Shown in pieces: positions 17,606 to 26,516 of a stretch of 64,000 nucleotides of DNA. The notes beneath the pieces are model-generated. The model saw only the letters and a program-made list of their open reading frames with translations, was not told the origin of the DNA and made no database searches. The position numbers and the translations under genes were made by a program. Source of the stretch: an uncultured Roseburia sp. (GTDB taxonomy: Bacteria; Bacillota; Clostridia; Lachnospirales; Lachnospiraceae); NCBI GenBank assembly GCA_947647505.1, contig CANSKO010000010.1, positions 33,692-97,691 on the forward strand. Direction: 5' to 3'. Each line of letters opens with the position of its first letter. Positions within the stretch are counted from its first letter, which is position 1.

Positions 17606-19921
17606 CACCGTGTCCCTGCTGCAAACCTGATACGTCTCCCATTCTCTTGGAAACAGGCTTCGATAACTGCTGTCCAGAAAGCGCTCATCCAAAAGCGCAA
17701 TAATCCCACGGTCCTTTGTCGTGCGAATGACGCGTCCCGCAGCCTGAAGCACCTTATTCATGCCGGGATAGCGATACGCATACTCAAATCCCGCTCCTTC
17801 CTTCTCTTCATAATAGGCTTTTAAAATCTCGCGCTCATTTCCCGTCTGCGGCAGCCCTGTGCCTACGATAATCGCTCCAATCAGCTTCTCCTCCGTCAGG
17901 TCAATCCCTTCTCCGAAAATGCCGCCCATCACGCAAAAAGCCGTAACGGCCGCATCCTTCTCTGCAAACGCTTCCAGAAACGCTTCTCTGTCCGCCTCCC
18001 TCATGCCGCTTTCCTGTTTGAGCATCCGCATATCCTGCGGCGCCATTGCAAGAAACCGTTCATACACCTGCTCCATCAGGCGGTAGGAGGGAAAAAACGC
18101 CATGTAATTGCCCTTTTTCGCCGAGGCAATCTGCGCAATATAATACGCGATTTTCTCAAATTCCGCCTCATTGCGCCGCTTATAACGACTGCTGACGTCT
18201 CTTCCGATCAAAAGCAGCTTCTGCTCCTCTGTAAACGACGATTGCGCATATACGGCATAATTATCCGTCTTAAGGCTTAACATTTCCTTATAATACTGTA
18301 TCGGAAGCATCGTCGCTGAAAAAAACACCGTCGCCCGCCCCTTATCCAGATACTGCTGCAAACGCCCCGACGGGTCGGCGCAAAGCAGACGTATGCAAAA
18401 CCTCTCCGCTTCGTCATGTTCCATATACGCCACATACCGCTCGTCCATTTTCTCATATACGCTTATAAACTGCCTGAGATTTAAGTAACATTCCGTCACT
18501 TCTTTTCTCTCCGGAAACGCCGGATGCGCCTGCAAAAAAACGTCAAGCTTCTCCGCCAGACGCAGCAGCGCAAACAGCAGGCCCGACGCTTCTTCCTGGC
18601 AGACGCGATACGTATCGCAGCTTCTCTTATAATCCAGCAGCAGCCGGTTGCACCTTGAAAATTCCCGGCCAAGCGCTTCATCCCTGTCTTTTACCATCCT
18701 GCGGACGGCAAGCAGATCCTCCTTGCAGATTCCGGCGCTGTACATCGACCTGGCCCGTTCCACAAGATTGTGCGCCTCATCGACTAAAAATACATAGTCT
18801 CCCTTCTGCCCTTCCGCAAAAAAGCGTTTCAGACAGGCGTTTGGATCAAACGCATAATTGTAGTCGCAGATCAGCGCATCCGACCAGACGGCCGCATCCA
18901 GACACAGCTCAAACGGGCAGACCTCAAAGTCACGCGCATGGGAAAGCACAGTCTCCCTCGTAAAAAAGTCTTCTTTCGAAAGCAGCGCAAACACGGCGTC
19001 TCCCACCCGGTCGTAATGCCCCTTCGCATAGGGGCAATGCACGGGATTGCAATCCATCTCCTCACACAGACACATCTTTTCTTTTGCCGTGATCTGTGCG
19101 ACCTTCATTCGGACGCCTTTTTCATAAAACAGCGCAAACGCCTCTTTCGCCACGGTCTGCGTCACTGTTTTCGCCGTCAGATAAAAAATCTTATCCGCAA
19201 GGCTCTCTCCCATAGCCCGGACTGCCGGATACAGCACGGAAAGCGTCTTGCCCGTGCCGGTCGGCGCCTGAAGAAACAGATTTTTTTTGCGCAGGATCGT
19301 GCGGTACACATCTTTTGCCAGCTCCTTCTGCCCGTTTCGCCAGGCATACGGAAAGGCGAGCTGCGCTATGCTCTCTGTTCGGGTCTGATTCCATGCAAAC
19401 TGAAAATCCGACCACCTTCTGTATTGCTCTGTGAGATCCAAAAACCAGTCTTTCAGTTTGGAAAAAGAAAACGCCTCCTGAAAGCGCCGTATCTCCTCCG
19501 TATCCAGATTGCAGTATGTCATCTGCACCACAATTTCATCCAGACGCTGATCGTCAGCATACATGTAGGCATAGCACATCGCCTGCGCCTTATGCACAGG
19601 CACAGGCTCCAAAAGCTGCTTTACATCGCGGTACACGCATTTGATCTCATCGACTGCCGGCTTTTCCTCCCAAAGCCAGATGCCGTCCGCCCTGCCTTCG
19701 ATCAAAAGCCGGTAGCGTCCCATGTTTTGCTCTGTTTTCAGCGGAACCTCCGCCTGGTAAGAAGCGCCCATTCTCCGTTGAATTTTCCTGTGCATTCTGC
19801 TGCCTTCCTGCATCGCTTCCGCTCTTTGGGATGCGTTGACCCGGTTGTCAATATCGCCGGACTGCAACAGAAATTCCACCAGACTGCGCACCGATATTTT
19901 CAGGATTGGAAGTTCTTCCAT
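17570..19921 (-). CDS. DinG/XPD-like ATP-dependent helicase with N-terminal nuclease-like domain
   Basis: The 783-residue protein is a superfamily 2 helicase of the XPD/DinG group. APTGTGKT (Walker A, about residue 221) and VDEAHN (Walker B, about residue 380) are clear. Four cysteines in CLCEEMDCNPVHCPY (about residues 284-296) match the iron-sulfur cluster of this group. The last third holds VFFSATMLP and QAAGRVIRT (motif VI). The first 190 residues contain LIEGRADGIW and PAVDEIKCVY, which fit the D...ExK core of a PD-(D/E)XK nuclease. The enzyme probably unwinds or processes damaged or branched DNA. I prefer the ATG at 19919-19921, because an ATG 30 bases further upstream has no binding site and sits on a TATAAT. 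The 3' end overlaps the LysR gene by 36 bases. Confidence 0.88.
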   Translation of the reverse strand: MEELPILKISVRSLVEFLLQSGDIDNRVNASQRAEAMQEGSRMHRKIQRRMGASYQAEVPLKTEQNMGRYRLLIEGRADGIWLWEEKPAVDEIKCVYRDVKQLLEPVPVHKAQAMCYAYMYADDQRLDEIVVQMTYCNLDTEEIRRFQEAFSFSKLKDWFLDLTEQYRRWSDFQFAWNQTRTESIAQLAFPYAWRNGQKELAKDVYRTILRKKNLFLQAPTGTGKTLSVLYPAVRAMGESLADKIFYLTAKTVTQTVAKEAFALFYEKGVRMKVAQITAKEKMCLCEEMDCNPVHCPYAKGHYDRVGDAVFALLSKEDFFTRETVLSHARDFEVCPFELCLDAAVWSDALICDYNYAFDPNACLKRFFAEGQKGDYVFLVDEAHNLVERARSMYSAGICKEDLLAVRRMVKDRDEALGREFSRCNRLLLDYKRSCDTYRVCQEEASGLLFALLRLAEKLDVFLQAHPAFPERKEVTECYLNLRQFISVYEKMDERYVAYMEHDEAERFCIRLLCADPSGRLQQYLDKGRATVFFSATMLPIQYYKEMLSLKTDNYAVYAQSSFTEEQKLLLIGRDVSSRYKRRNEAEFEKIAYYIAQIASAKKGNYMAFFPSYRLMEQVYERFLAMAPQDMRMLKQESGMREADREAFLEAFAEKDAAVTAFCVMGGIFGEGIDLTEEKLIGAIIVGTGLPQTGNEREILKAYYEEKEGAGFEYAYRYPGMNKVLQAAGRVIRTTKDRGIIALLDERFLDSSYRSLFPREWETYQVCSRDTVLQAALRFWEQI

Positions 19922-19960
19922 ACCGCCACATCCATTTCTCTTTTTTGTCATTATAACCGA

Positions 19961-20011
19961 AAAAAGAAAGCATTGCCATCGTTTTCATCCGAATTGCAAT
20001 GCTTTCTTTTT
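19961..20011 (-). terminator. Intrinsic terminator of the HPr-like gene
   Basis: The arms 19961-19976 and 19996-20011 form a perfect 16-bp stem with a 19-base loop. On the minus strand the stem ends in a T run. It lies between the HPr-like stop and the helicase start. Confidence 0.75.
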
Positions 20012-20040
20012 CCCCGGACAGGGGAGGTGATGCCCATCCT

Positions 20041-20268
20041 TTATGCTACCGCATAATTCTTTAATGTCTTCTCAAATTTTGCGTTTTCACCAAAATACTT
20101 TACTGTCAGATCTTTTTTGAAGCCCAGTCCAATGACGCCCAAAAATGATTTCGCGTCTACATAAATATGATCATACATGATATCAATTTCAAAATCACAC
20201 TGACCCGCCGCGTTTACGAACGTTTCCACTTCTTCTGAATTGTTAAAGCTAACCCTCTTCTCTGTCAT
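20041..20268 (-). CDS. HPr-like protein without the active-site histidine
   Basis: This 75-residue protein has the size and order of strands of the PTS phosphocarrier HPr. The segment IYVDAKSFLGVIGLG matches the regulatory-serine helix of HPr (V-[DN]-A-K-S-[IL]-[ML]-G), so the Ser-46-like residue is kept. The N-terminal part, EKRVSFNNSEEVETFVNAAG, has no G-x-H-A-R-P, so the histidine that takes phosphate from enzyme I is missing. The protein therefore cannot carry phosphate in sugar uptake the usual way and may act as a regulatory paralogue (compare Crh, which lacks the same histidine). The ATG is supported by AGGAATG and by a strong promoter that excludes the longer frame. It stands alone between two terminator-like hairpins. 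Confidence 0.75.
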   Translation of the reverse strand: MTEKRVSFNNSEEVETFVNAAGQCDFEIDIMYDHIYVDAKSFLGVIGLGFKKDLTVKYFGENAKFEKTLKNYAVA

Positions 20269-20317
20269 AAGCTTCATTCCTTTCCTAAATCTATAAACCT
20301 TTCCCGTTTCACCCGAA

Positions 20318-20346
20318 ATTATGCCACGCGCTTCCGATTTTGTCAA
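20318..20346 (-). promoter_or_regulatory. Sigma-A promoter of the HPr-like gene
   Basis: On the minus strand a perfect TTGACA (20341-20346) and CATAAT (20318-20323) are 17 bases apart. The gap 20347-20575 is AT-rich; apart from a short GCGCC/GGCGC stem after the LTA-synthase stop (20562-20575), I see nothing else in it. Confidence 0.75.
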
Positions 20347-20575
20347 AAAATGCCTTCTTTGATTTTCCTTCTTTTTTTCGTTATTTAGGCTTATTTTTGA
20401 TTATTTTTTTTGCCATTTTTTACAGGAACGCGTATCCTTTCCCGAATAGTATATACATTTCTGACAATTATTTTAGCATTTTTTTGAAAAACAGAACGGA
20501 AACTTCTGGTAAAATTGTATAGATTTCATAAATTTTAGCAAATTTCGCCATTTGAAACCATGCGCCAGACGGCGC

Positions 20576-22501
20576 TTAACGTCCGAAAAAGAACTGGCTG
20601 CGCCCCCTGTCGTCGAACAATCCATTGTATTGCAGATTCTGATACCGCTTCATCCATGCCTCCTCTTTTGCGCTTCCTTCCCCATAGTGCACATACCGTC
20701 CACGGCTTTTCGAAAAATAGGCCCTGACGTTCATTGCCGGCACGACTTCCATCAGATCGCAAAGAAACTGCTGATACGGCGGCAGAGGAATCTGCGCCTT
20801 CTGAAGCAGCAGAGCAGACAAAAAATTCAGGCTTGTCCGCTCAAGCGTTTTGCTTTCGCTCTCATAATTCGTCCAGATAAAAAACGGCACCGTATACAAA
20901 TCTTCCAGCTGCGAAAGCGTCAGTCCCGATAATCCTTTGCCATTCATATTCCGGTAAAAAGCCGCGTTTAAGCTTGGCTGATGATCTCCGAAAAAGCAGA
21001 CGACGACAGGCTCCTCCTCCCGTGAAAAATACGTAATCAGCTTTTCGACCGCAAGATCCGTCTGATGCGCCAGAGAAAGATACTGATTCACGTCCGGATA
21101 ATGGACATTCGTTCCATAGACGTCCAGCGCAAAATCTTCATAATAGTCCCGGTATCCGCCGTGATTTTGCATCGTAACGCCCATCAGAAACAGGTTTTCT
21201 TCTCCTTTCCCCGCTTCATAGCGCTCGATGATTTTGTCAAACATAACGGCGTCTGACACATATCTGCGCATAAGGTGGCTCTGATCGAAATCATCCAGAA
21301 AATACGTCTCGTCAAATCCAAGCATCGGATAGACGATGTCCCGGCTCCATCCGGTGTCGTAATACGGATGCATGGCCACGCACGAATAATCCTGCCCTTT
21401 GAGCGTATCCAGAATCGAATACGCATTTTCCTCCTTTACATACTGCTGATACGCCACGGAGCCGGACGGCAGGTACGCCATGCTGTTGCCCGTCAGAAAT
21501 TCCCATTCGGAATTGGGCGTTTTGGCGCCATAGACGGAAGCCAGCGCATTTCCGCGGATCGTATTTTCTTTTAGGGAATCCAGAAACGGCATCACCTCCT
21601 GATTCGTCTCAAGATTCCCAAGCAGCCGGAAATCGGCAAACGACTCGTCCATAATCGCAATAATCGTCGGCTTTTTCGCGCCGTGAAAATCGCCCGCCTC
21701 CTGATAGCTTTTTTCCATCTCTGCAATCTGTCCGCTCGAATAATGCTCCGGCTTTTTTACGAAGGAATCCCGGACGCTGAGCGCGAAATTCAGCAGATAT
21801 CCGTTGCGGTAAGAGCCTTTCTGCTCCCACGTTTCCGTTACGGCATATTTCGTTTCATCGGCCACATAGACGAACGAAAGCAGCGCAAAGGAGACGCAGA
21901 TTAAGCGCATCGTCCATATCCTTTTCAGACGAATCCTGCATTTGCCGGCGGCCACAACCCATAAAACCGTGAAAAGAATCGCATTCACTGCCTGTGCATC
22001 CAGAGAAAACTGATAGTTCGAAGCGACGCTTAATCCGGTCGAAACCGACCGAAAATCGCCAAACGTCAGCTCATTTCCCCGGAATGCATAGACAAAATAA
22101 TTGATTCCCGCAAACAAAAGCAGCGCGCAGTGCGCAAGAATGCAGGTCAGCCAGAAGCGTCCCGTCAACGCCTGCACCAGCGCATAGACGACGAAACAGC
22201 AGCAGATATTCAGAAAAAACGTCTTATCCGAAAGACGAATCCGCAGCTCCTCCGGTAAAAGCAGATACTGCACAAGCCATGTCGTAATCACGCTGCCCGC
22301 CACAAGCGCGGCCGCTGTCACAACTCCATGCCATTTCTCATCCAGCGTAACGCCTGTAATGCTGATTGCAAAATACAAAATCGGAAACAGCAGCATATTA
22401 AAAACAGAAATTCCGGACATCACATGCCCAAGAACAGATGCCGCGGCGACGACTGCCGTATACAAAACGCTTCTTTCCGTAACCTTTATCTCAAACTTCA
22501 T
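20576..22501 (-). CDS. LTA-synthase-like membrane sulfatase-fold protein
   Basis: The protein has 641 residues. About five hydrophobic helices fill the first 190 residues, and an extracellular alkaline-phosphatase/sulfatase-fold domain follows. Key motifs are TIIAIMDESFADF (the first metal-binding segment), AKTPNSEWEFLTGNS, MHPYYDTGWSRDIVYP, TMQNHGGY and VVCFFGDHQPSL (metal-binding D-H). This is the layout of lipoteichoic acid synthase and related phosphoglycerol transferases, which move glycerol phosphate from phosphatidylglycerol onto a growing polymer or glycan. In canonical LtaS the nucleophile is a threonine in an E-S/T pair; here the equivalent position falls in DESF, so a serine may serve. 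The start uses an AAAAAGGGA site. It is divergent from the zinc phospholipase gene. Confidence 0.88.
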   Translation of the reverse strand: MKFEIKVTERSVLYTAVVAAASVLGHVMSGISVFNMLLFPILYFAISITGVTLDEKWHGVVTAAALVAGSVITTWLVQYLLLPEELRIRLSDKTFFLNICCCFVVYALVQALTGRFWLTCILAHCALLLFAGINYFVYAFRGNELTFGDFRSVSTGLSVASNYQFSLDAQAVNAILFTVLWVVAAGKCRIRLKRIWTMRLICVSFALLSFVYVADETKYAVTETWEQKGSYRNGYLLNFALSVRDSFVKKPEHYSSGQIAEMEKSYQEAGDFHGAKKPTIIAIMDESFADFRLLGNLETNQEVMPFLDSLKENTIRGNALASVYGAKTPNSEWEFLTGNSMAYLPSGSVAYQQYVKEENAYSILDTLKGQDYSCVAMHPYYDTGWSRDIVYPMLGFDETYFLDDFDQSHLMRRYVSDAVMFDKIIERYEAGKGEENLFLMGVTMQNHGGYRDYYEDFALDVYGTNVHYPDVNQYLSLAHQTDLAVEKLITYFSREEEPVVVCFFGDHQPSLNAAFYRNMNGKGLSGLTLSQLEDLYTVPFFIWTNYESESKTLERTSLNFLSALLLQKAQIPLPPYQQFLCDLMEVVPAMNVRAYFSKSRGRYVHYGEGSAKEEAWMKRYQNLQYNGLFDDRGRSQFFFGR

Positions 22502-22668
22502 CGTACATCCCTTTTTTCTCTTTCTATTCACGCAGACAGCCCCTGCCTGTTCAGATGTTTGCCCATCCTGCGAAAGTATAACACATTCTGTTTTCTTTTT
22601 CCAGTTTTTGCGTTATACTGTAACAGGAGCGGCAATGATTCTGTTATGCGCAAAGGAGGTAGCTTTCC

Positions 22669-23634
22669 ATGCCAGGCTTTACAACACATTATCTTTTCGG
22701 CCAGCAGACGTATCAGACCCTGGATCATCTTGGCCTGAAAAAAACGATTCAAAAATACCATACCGTTTTTTCTCTTGGATTACAGGGGCCGGACATTTTC
22801 TTTTACGACCTTCTGGCGCTGCTTTCCCCAAAAAAGAATCCCGGCTCCGCCGCGCATACTGCGGATACCGGAAAATTCCTGCGGCTTCTGCTGGATGGCC
22901 CGAGGCTCTTCCCTTCCGAAGCGGAACGACAAATTGCAAAAGCTTATATTGCAGGCTTTATCGGCCACTATCTTCTGGATACAGTCTGTCATCCCTATAT
23001 CTATGCCATGACGCATTATAATCGCCATCCAAAAGGCTATATCGGCCAGCATATCCGTCTGGAAACGGACATTGACACAACGCTGCTCTGGAAGCGCCAG
23101 CACAGGCGGCCAAGTGAATTTCATCAGAATGAAAGCATCGCCCTCTCAAGAGAACAGCAGCGCGTCGTCTCTGTCCTTCTGTATTTCGCATTCTCAAGGA
23201 CGTATCCGGGACTTGGCATCACCACGCACCGCATCCGACAGGCCATCTTTGCCATGCAGCTTGGCACCCGGCTGCTTTACGATCCTTCCGGACGTAAAAA
23301 AGACCGAATCCGGAGACTGGAATCTATCTTCCCCGGCTATCCGATCTTATCTTCTCTGATTCCGTGCGACAACATTATATATAGTAAAGATCCCTGCAAC
23401 CTGCGGCATGCTCCGTGGAAAAACCCCTGGGACAAAAAACGGACGTCCACCGAAAGCTTTTTCGACCTGTTTGCACGCGCGCAGGACAACTATCGGCAGA
23501 TGCTGTATGAGATCGACGCATTTTTCGCTGCGGACTACACGCCGGGCGAACAAAAAGCGGCCGCATCCCGCCTGTTTCTCCGACTTGGCAACCTCTGCTA
23601 TCACAGCGGGCTCTCCTCCGCGCCGTATGTTTAA
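22669..23634 (+). CDS. Zinc-dependent phospholipase C-family protein
   Basis: The protein has 321 residues. The ATG follows AAAGGAGG. It starts MPGFTTHYLFGQQTYQTL, with a short N-terminus and no signal peptide, as usual in this family. It continues with LGLQGPDIFFYD and FIGHYLLDTVCHPYIY, which supply the His and Asp residues expected to bind zinc. Members of this family are annotated as zinc-dependent phospholipase C or S1/P1-nuclease-like; their real substrates are mostly untested. With no secretion signal, a cytoplasmic role is likely. The gene is divergent from the LTA-synthase-like gene and its last four bases overlap the convergent patatin gene. Confidence 0.85.
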   Translation: MPGFTTHYLFGQQTYQTLDHLGLKKTIQKYHTVFSLGLQGPDIFFYDLLALLSPKKNPGSAAHTADTGKFLRLLLDGPRLFPSEAERQIAKAYIAGFIGHYLLDTVCHPYIYAMTHYNRHPKGYIGQHIRLETDIDTTLLWKRQHRRPSEFHQNESIALSREQQRVVSVLLYFAFSRTYPGLGITTHRIRQAIFAMQLGTRLLYDPSGRKKDRIRRLESIFPGYPILSSLIPCDNIIYSKDPCNLRHAPWKNPWDKKRTSTESFFDLFARAQDNYRQMLYEIDAFFAADYTPGEQKAAASRLFLRLGNLCYHSGLSSAPYV

Positions 23635-24482
23635 CCATTCAGATACGACCGGATTGCATCCATGCTCTTCTTCGCCTGCGCATACCCTTCTTCATAGAGC
23701 TTTCGCAGTTTTTCCGGCGAAGATTCCGTTCGCTTCGTGCCAAATACATCTTCCGGCGCAAGGACGAAGATACGCCCTTCGCGTTCCGCCTGATACAGCT
23801 CCTTCATACTCTGATTATAGACCTCTGCCCGTCGTTTGAGACATTCCACCAGCTTCGGATACCGATGGTAAAGCGCCGATACTGCAAGCTGCGCTTTTTC
23901 CGCCTTCTTGACATAATCTCGTTCCCGCGTCAGTATGACAATGACCTTGTCGCACCCTTTTTCCCACGCCCTGCGATACGGAACGGAATCGGATATGCCG
24001 CCGTCCAGATAATACCGCTTTCCGATCCTGACCGGCTGAAACAAAACGGGCAGCGCGCAGCTTGCGACAATTGTCTCAAAGCTTCTGTCATCCCGCAGAA
24101 CCGGCAGATATTCCGGCCTGCCCGTTCGGATATTTGTCACAACCGCCTCCACTTCTCCCTCATACGCGGCAAACGCCCCGTAATCAAACGGCAGCAGACG
24201 ATTCGGCACGTCTCCAAACACAAACGGAATGTTATAAAACGACTTCATGTTCCGATCCAGCAGATAACGCACTCCCATATACCGCTTATCCGGCATATAT
24301 TCCATAATAATTTTCAGATTTCGCTCCTTCTGCCTGGAAAGATACGACACGCCATACGCGATTCCCGCAGACACGCCGACAAAATAATCCGGCATCAATT
24401 CTTCTTCCAGAAAACAATCGGTTACGCCGCAGGAGAAAACCGTTCTGCTTGCGCCGCCCTCCATCACAATTCCAAGTTTCAT
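23631..24482 (-). CDS. Patatin-like phospholipase
   Basis: The protein has 283 residues. Patatin enzymes are Ser-Asp dyad lipid acyl hydrolases. The oxyanion loop is LVMEGGASR-like (IVMEGGASRTVFSCGV), the nucleophile elbow is VGVSAGIAYG (G-x-S-x-G) and the catalytic Asp is in LDGGISDSVPY (D-G-G). RNLKI...YMPDKRYMGVRYLL and PFDYGAFAAYEGE follow the YjjU/RssA-like bacterial subgroup. There is no signal peptide. The ATG follows GGGAGTG. It is the last gene of a minus-strand run, four bases after the MCP-like gene, so it is probably co-transcribed with a signalling protein and NfeD. It may turn over membrane lipids. Confidence 0.9.
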   Translation of the reverse strand: MKLGIVMEGGASRTVFSCGVTDCFLEEELMPDYFVGVSAGIAYGVSYLSRQKERNLKIIMEYMPDKRYMGVRYLLDRNMKSFYNIPFVFGDVPNRLLPFDYGAFAAYEGEVEAVVTNIRTGRPEYLPVLRDDRSFETIVASCALPVLFQPVRIGKRYYLDGGISDSVPYRRAWEKGCDKVIVILTRERDYVKKAEKAQLAVSALYHRYPKLVECLKRRAEVYNQSMKELYQAEREGRIFVLAPEDVFGTKRTESSPEKLRKLYEEGYAQAKKSMDAIRSYLNG

Positions 24483-24486
24483 GCCA

Positions 24487-25047
24487 TCACTCCCGACTCT
24501 GTTTCTTCTCCCGCAGTTCGTCCGCAAGCGCAGTCAGCGCGCCCGTCTGCTCCAAAAGCTCCGTTATGGATGCGCCAATCGAAAGCAGCTCTTCTCCGAA
24601 CCCGTCAAAGAGAACGCGCACCTGCGACAGCTGCGCGCTCTGCTCTTTTACTGCATTCTGCGCAGCTTCCATCCCCTGCATGCTTTGTTCCAGACATTGA
24701 AAAAGCGTATGGACGTTTCCGCCCATTTTATCTGAAGACGCTTCGCAGGATTGCGCCAGTGTACGCATCTGAGACGCTACCATGCCAAACCGTTTGCCAT
24801 TCTCACCTGCTTTTGCAGCCTCAATGCTGGCATTTAGTGCGATCAGGTCCGCCTCTCCCGCCGCATCCTTTATCCACTCCGCCGATTCCATAAGCGCATT
24901 TGCCGCGGCATTTGCCGCATGGATTTTCTGCTGCGCCTCTTCCATGACGCGTTCCAGTTCACCGGCAGAGGTGAGCATCTCATTCAGACTGCTTTTTGCA
25001 GACTGCCTGTAATCTTTTATCCTTCGCGCCCCGTCATGCAATCGCAC
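24487..25047 (-). CDS. Short soluble methyl-accepting-chemotaxis-like signalling protein
   Basis: The protein has 186 residues. It is almost entirely a coiled-coil hairpin with the MCP tip sequence ADLIALNASIEAAKAGENGKRFGMVA, close to the conserved N-L-L-A-L-N-A-x-I-E-A-A-R-A-G-E-x-G signature where CheA and CheW dock. There is no sensor domain, HAMP domain or transmembrane helix. I chose the GTG at 25045-25047, which is seven bases from AGGAGG; a GTG two codons earlier sits directly on that site. It lies between NfeD (14 bases upstream) and patatin (four bases downstream) in one run. No chemotaxis genes are nearby. It could be a soluble array component or a remodelled coiled-coil adaptor. 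Confidence 0.85.
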   Translation of the reverse strand: MRLHDGARRIKDYRQSAKSSLNEMLTSAGELERVMEEAQQKIHAANAAANALMESAEWIKDAAGEADLIALNASIEAAKAGENGKRFGMVASQMRTLAQSCEASSDKMGGNVHTLFQCLEQSMQGMEAAQNAVKEQSAQLSQVRVLFDGFGEELLSIGASITELLEQTGALTALADELREKKQSRE

Positions 25048-25061
25048 CGCCACTCCTCCTC

Positions 25062-25529
25062 TTATCTTCTTTCTTTTGTTTCGAGCGTTTCAAATGGGAC
25101 CAATATCAGCTTTACGCCTTCCACAGCCGTCACCTTTGCCAGTTCTCCGACTTCCATCACGCCATCGTCGTCCTGCAGGCGCGCCGTCCACTCCTGTCCG
25201 TTTAACAGGGCTGCGCCCGTCCCGCTTCTGTTGTCTACGCGCGCCGTCACTTTTACAACCTTATCCAGCGCGTCTTCATAATTTGTGCGGACGCTGTGCG
25301 GATTCATATACTTCAAAGCAATGGGCCGCGTAAAGATCAAAAGGATCAGCGACGCTGTAAAAAACAGAAAAATCTGCCCGATGAGCCCGACGCCAAAGAC
25401 CGCCGCAAGCAGAGCGACAAGCGCGCCTGCCGCAAACCAGATCGTTGCAAGCCCCACCGTGATTGCCTCAATCACAAGAAATAACACCATACTGCCAAGC
25501 CAGAAAAACACGTCCAAATATGCTTCCAT
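25062..25529 (-). CDS. NfeD-family membrane protein
   Basis: The protein has 155 residues. Three or so hydrophobic helices (about residues 5-75) are followed by an OB-fold C-terminal domain with the family pattern GxxGxxxxxLxPxGxVxxxGxxWxA. Here it reads DKVVKVTARVDNRSGTGAALLNGQEWTARLQDD and GELAKVTAVEGVKLIL. Short NfeD proteins usually work with SPFH/flotillin proteins at membrane microdomains. The one SPFH gene in the window lies about 10 kb away, so a functional link is possible but not shown. The ATG follows AAGGAG. It sits between a drug/metabolite transporter and an MCP-like gene in one direction. Confidence 0.88.
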   Translation of the reverse strand: MEAYLDVFFWLGSMVLFLVIEAITVGLATIWFAAGALVALLAAVFGVGLIGQIFLFFTASLILLIFTRPIALKYMNPHSVRTNYEDALDKVVKVTARVDNRSGTGAALLNGQEWTARLQDDDGVMEVGELAKVTAVEGVKLILVPFETLETKERR

Positions 25530-25577
25530 GCGATCACTCCTTCCCGCCAAAAAGTTCCGGTCTTTCTCCTTTTCATA

Positions 25578-26489
25578 TTAACAGTTCCCGCTTTGAAATT
25601 CAACTTTATCCGGAAGCTGCGCCAGCACGATCGCAACCGCCATCACCACACATCCCGACAATTCGCGTCTGGAAAGCGCCTGTCCCAGAATCAGCCAGCC
25701 GGCCAGAGCGGAAATCACCGATTCCAGACTCATGATCAGAGACGCCACAACGGGATTCATGCCCTTCTGCCCGATAATCTGAAGCGTATACGCTACGCCG
25801 GATGATAAGACGCCCACATACAAAAGCGACGCCCATGCCGTAAAAATGGCGGCGGCGGTGGGCCGCTCCCAAAGCAGCATTACAACAGAGGAAAGCGTGC
25901 CACTGACAAAAAACTGCAGACAGGACAGCTGCATGCCGTCCACCCGCTGCGTGTAATGGTCGATCACTAAAATATGTATCGAAAAGGCAACGGCGCCCAA
26001 AAGCAGCAGTATATCGCCAAACGCCAGCGAAAAGTCGCCGGATTTCATACAAAGCAGATACAGTCCGACGACGGCGCAAAGCACGGCCGCAGAGATTTTC
26101 TTTCCCGGCTTCTTCCCTAAAAATATGCCAATCACCGGAACGATCACGATATAAAGCGTTGTCAGAAAGCCCGATTTTCCCACGCTCGCATACAAAAGCG
26201 CAATCTGCTGCAAATTGGAAGCGACGCAGATCACAATGCCGCAGACAATGCCGCCTTTGATCAGCTCCGTTTTCTCCTCCTTCCGCAATGGCTCTTTTGC
26301 TTTAGGTTGCCACTTCCGCCGCAAAAAGATACAGGGGATTAAACATACGCTTCCAATCAGAGAGCGAACCGCGCCAAACGTAAACGGCCCGATATAATCC
26401 ATGCCCACGCTTTGCGCCACAAATGCCGTCCCCCAGATAAAGGCCGCCAGAAACAGCAAAAGCGAATTGCGAATCTGTAATGTATTCAT
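25578..26489 (-). CDS. EamA/DMT-family transporter
   Basis: The protein has 303 residues and ten predicted hydrophobic helices in two EamA repeats. The first repeat opens LLLFLAAFIWGTAFVAQSVGMDYIGPFTFGAVR, a typical DMT start. The second repeat contains SGVAYTLQIIGQKGMNPVVASLIMSLESVISALAGW, which fits the conserved end of the family (A-Y-x-L-Q...A-x-x-x-x-L-E-P/S-V-x-A). The family exports amino acids, nucleotides or drugs; the substrate here is unknown. The gene lies 27 bases downstream of the AI-2E-type gene and is likely in its transcript. Confidence 0.9.
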   Translation of the reverse strand: MNTLQIRNSLLLFLAAFIWGTAFVAQSVGMDYIGPFTFGAVRSLIGSVCLIPCIFLRRKWQPKAKEPLRKEEKTELIKGGIVCGIVICVASNLQQIALLYASVGKSGFLTTLYIVIVPVIGIFLGKKPGKKISAAVLCAVVGLYLLCMKSGDFSLAFGDILLLLGAVAFSIHILVIDHYTQRVDGMQLSCLQFFVSGTLSSVVMLLWERPTAAAIFTAWASLLYVGVLSSGVAYTLQIIGQKGMNPVVASLIMSLESVISALAGWLILGQALSRRELSGCVVMAVAIVLAQLPDKVEFQSGNC

Positions 26490-26516
26490 AAGTATGCATT
26501 TCCTTTTCTATCGATT

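Noticed and set aside
18938..20056. A 372-codon plus-strand frame across the helicase gene
   Set aside because: It is a shadow of the helicase and crosses the terminator at 19961-20011. It is rich in His, Arg and Cys, as antisense readings of GC-rich genes are.
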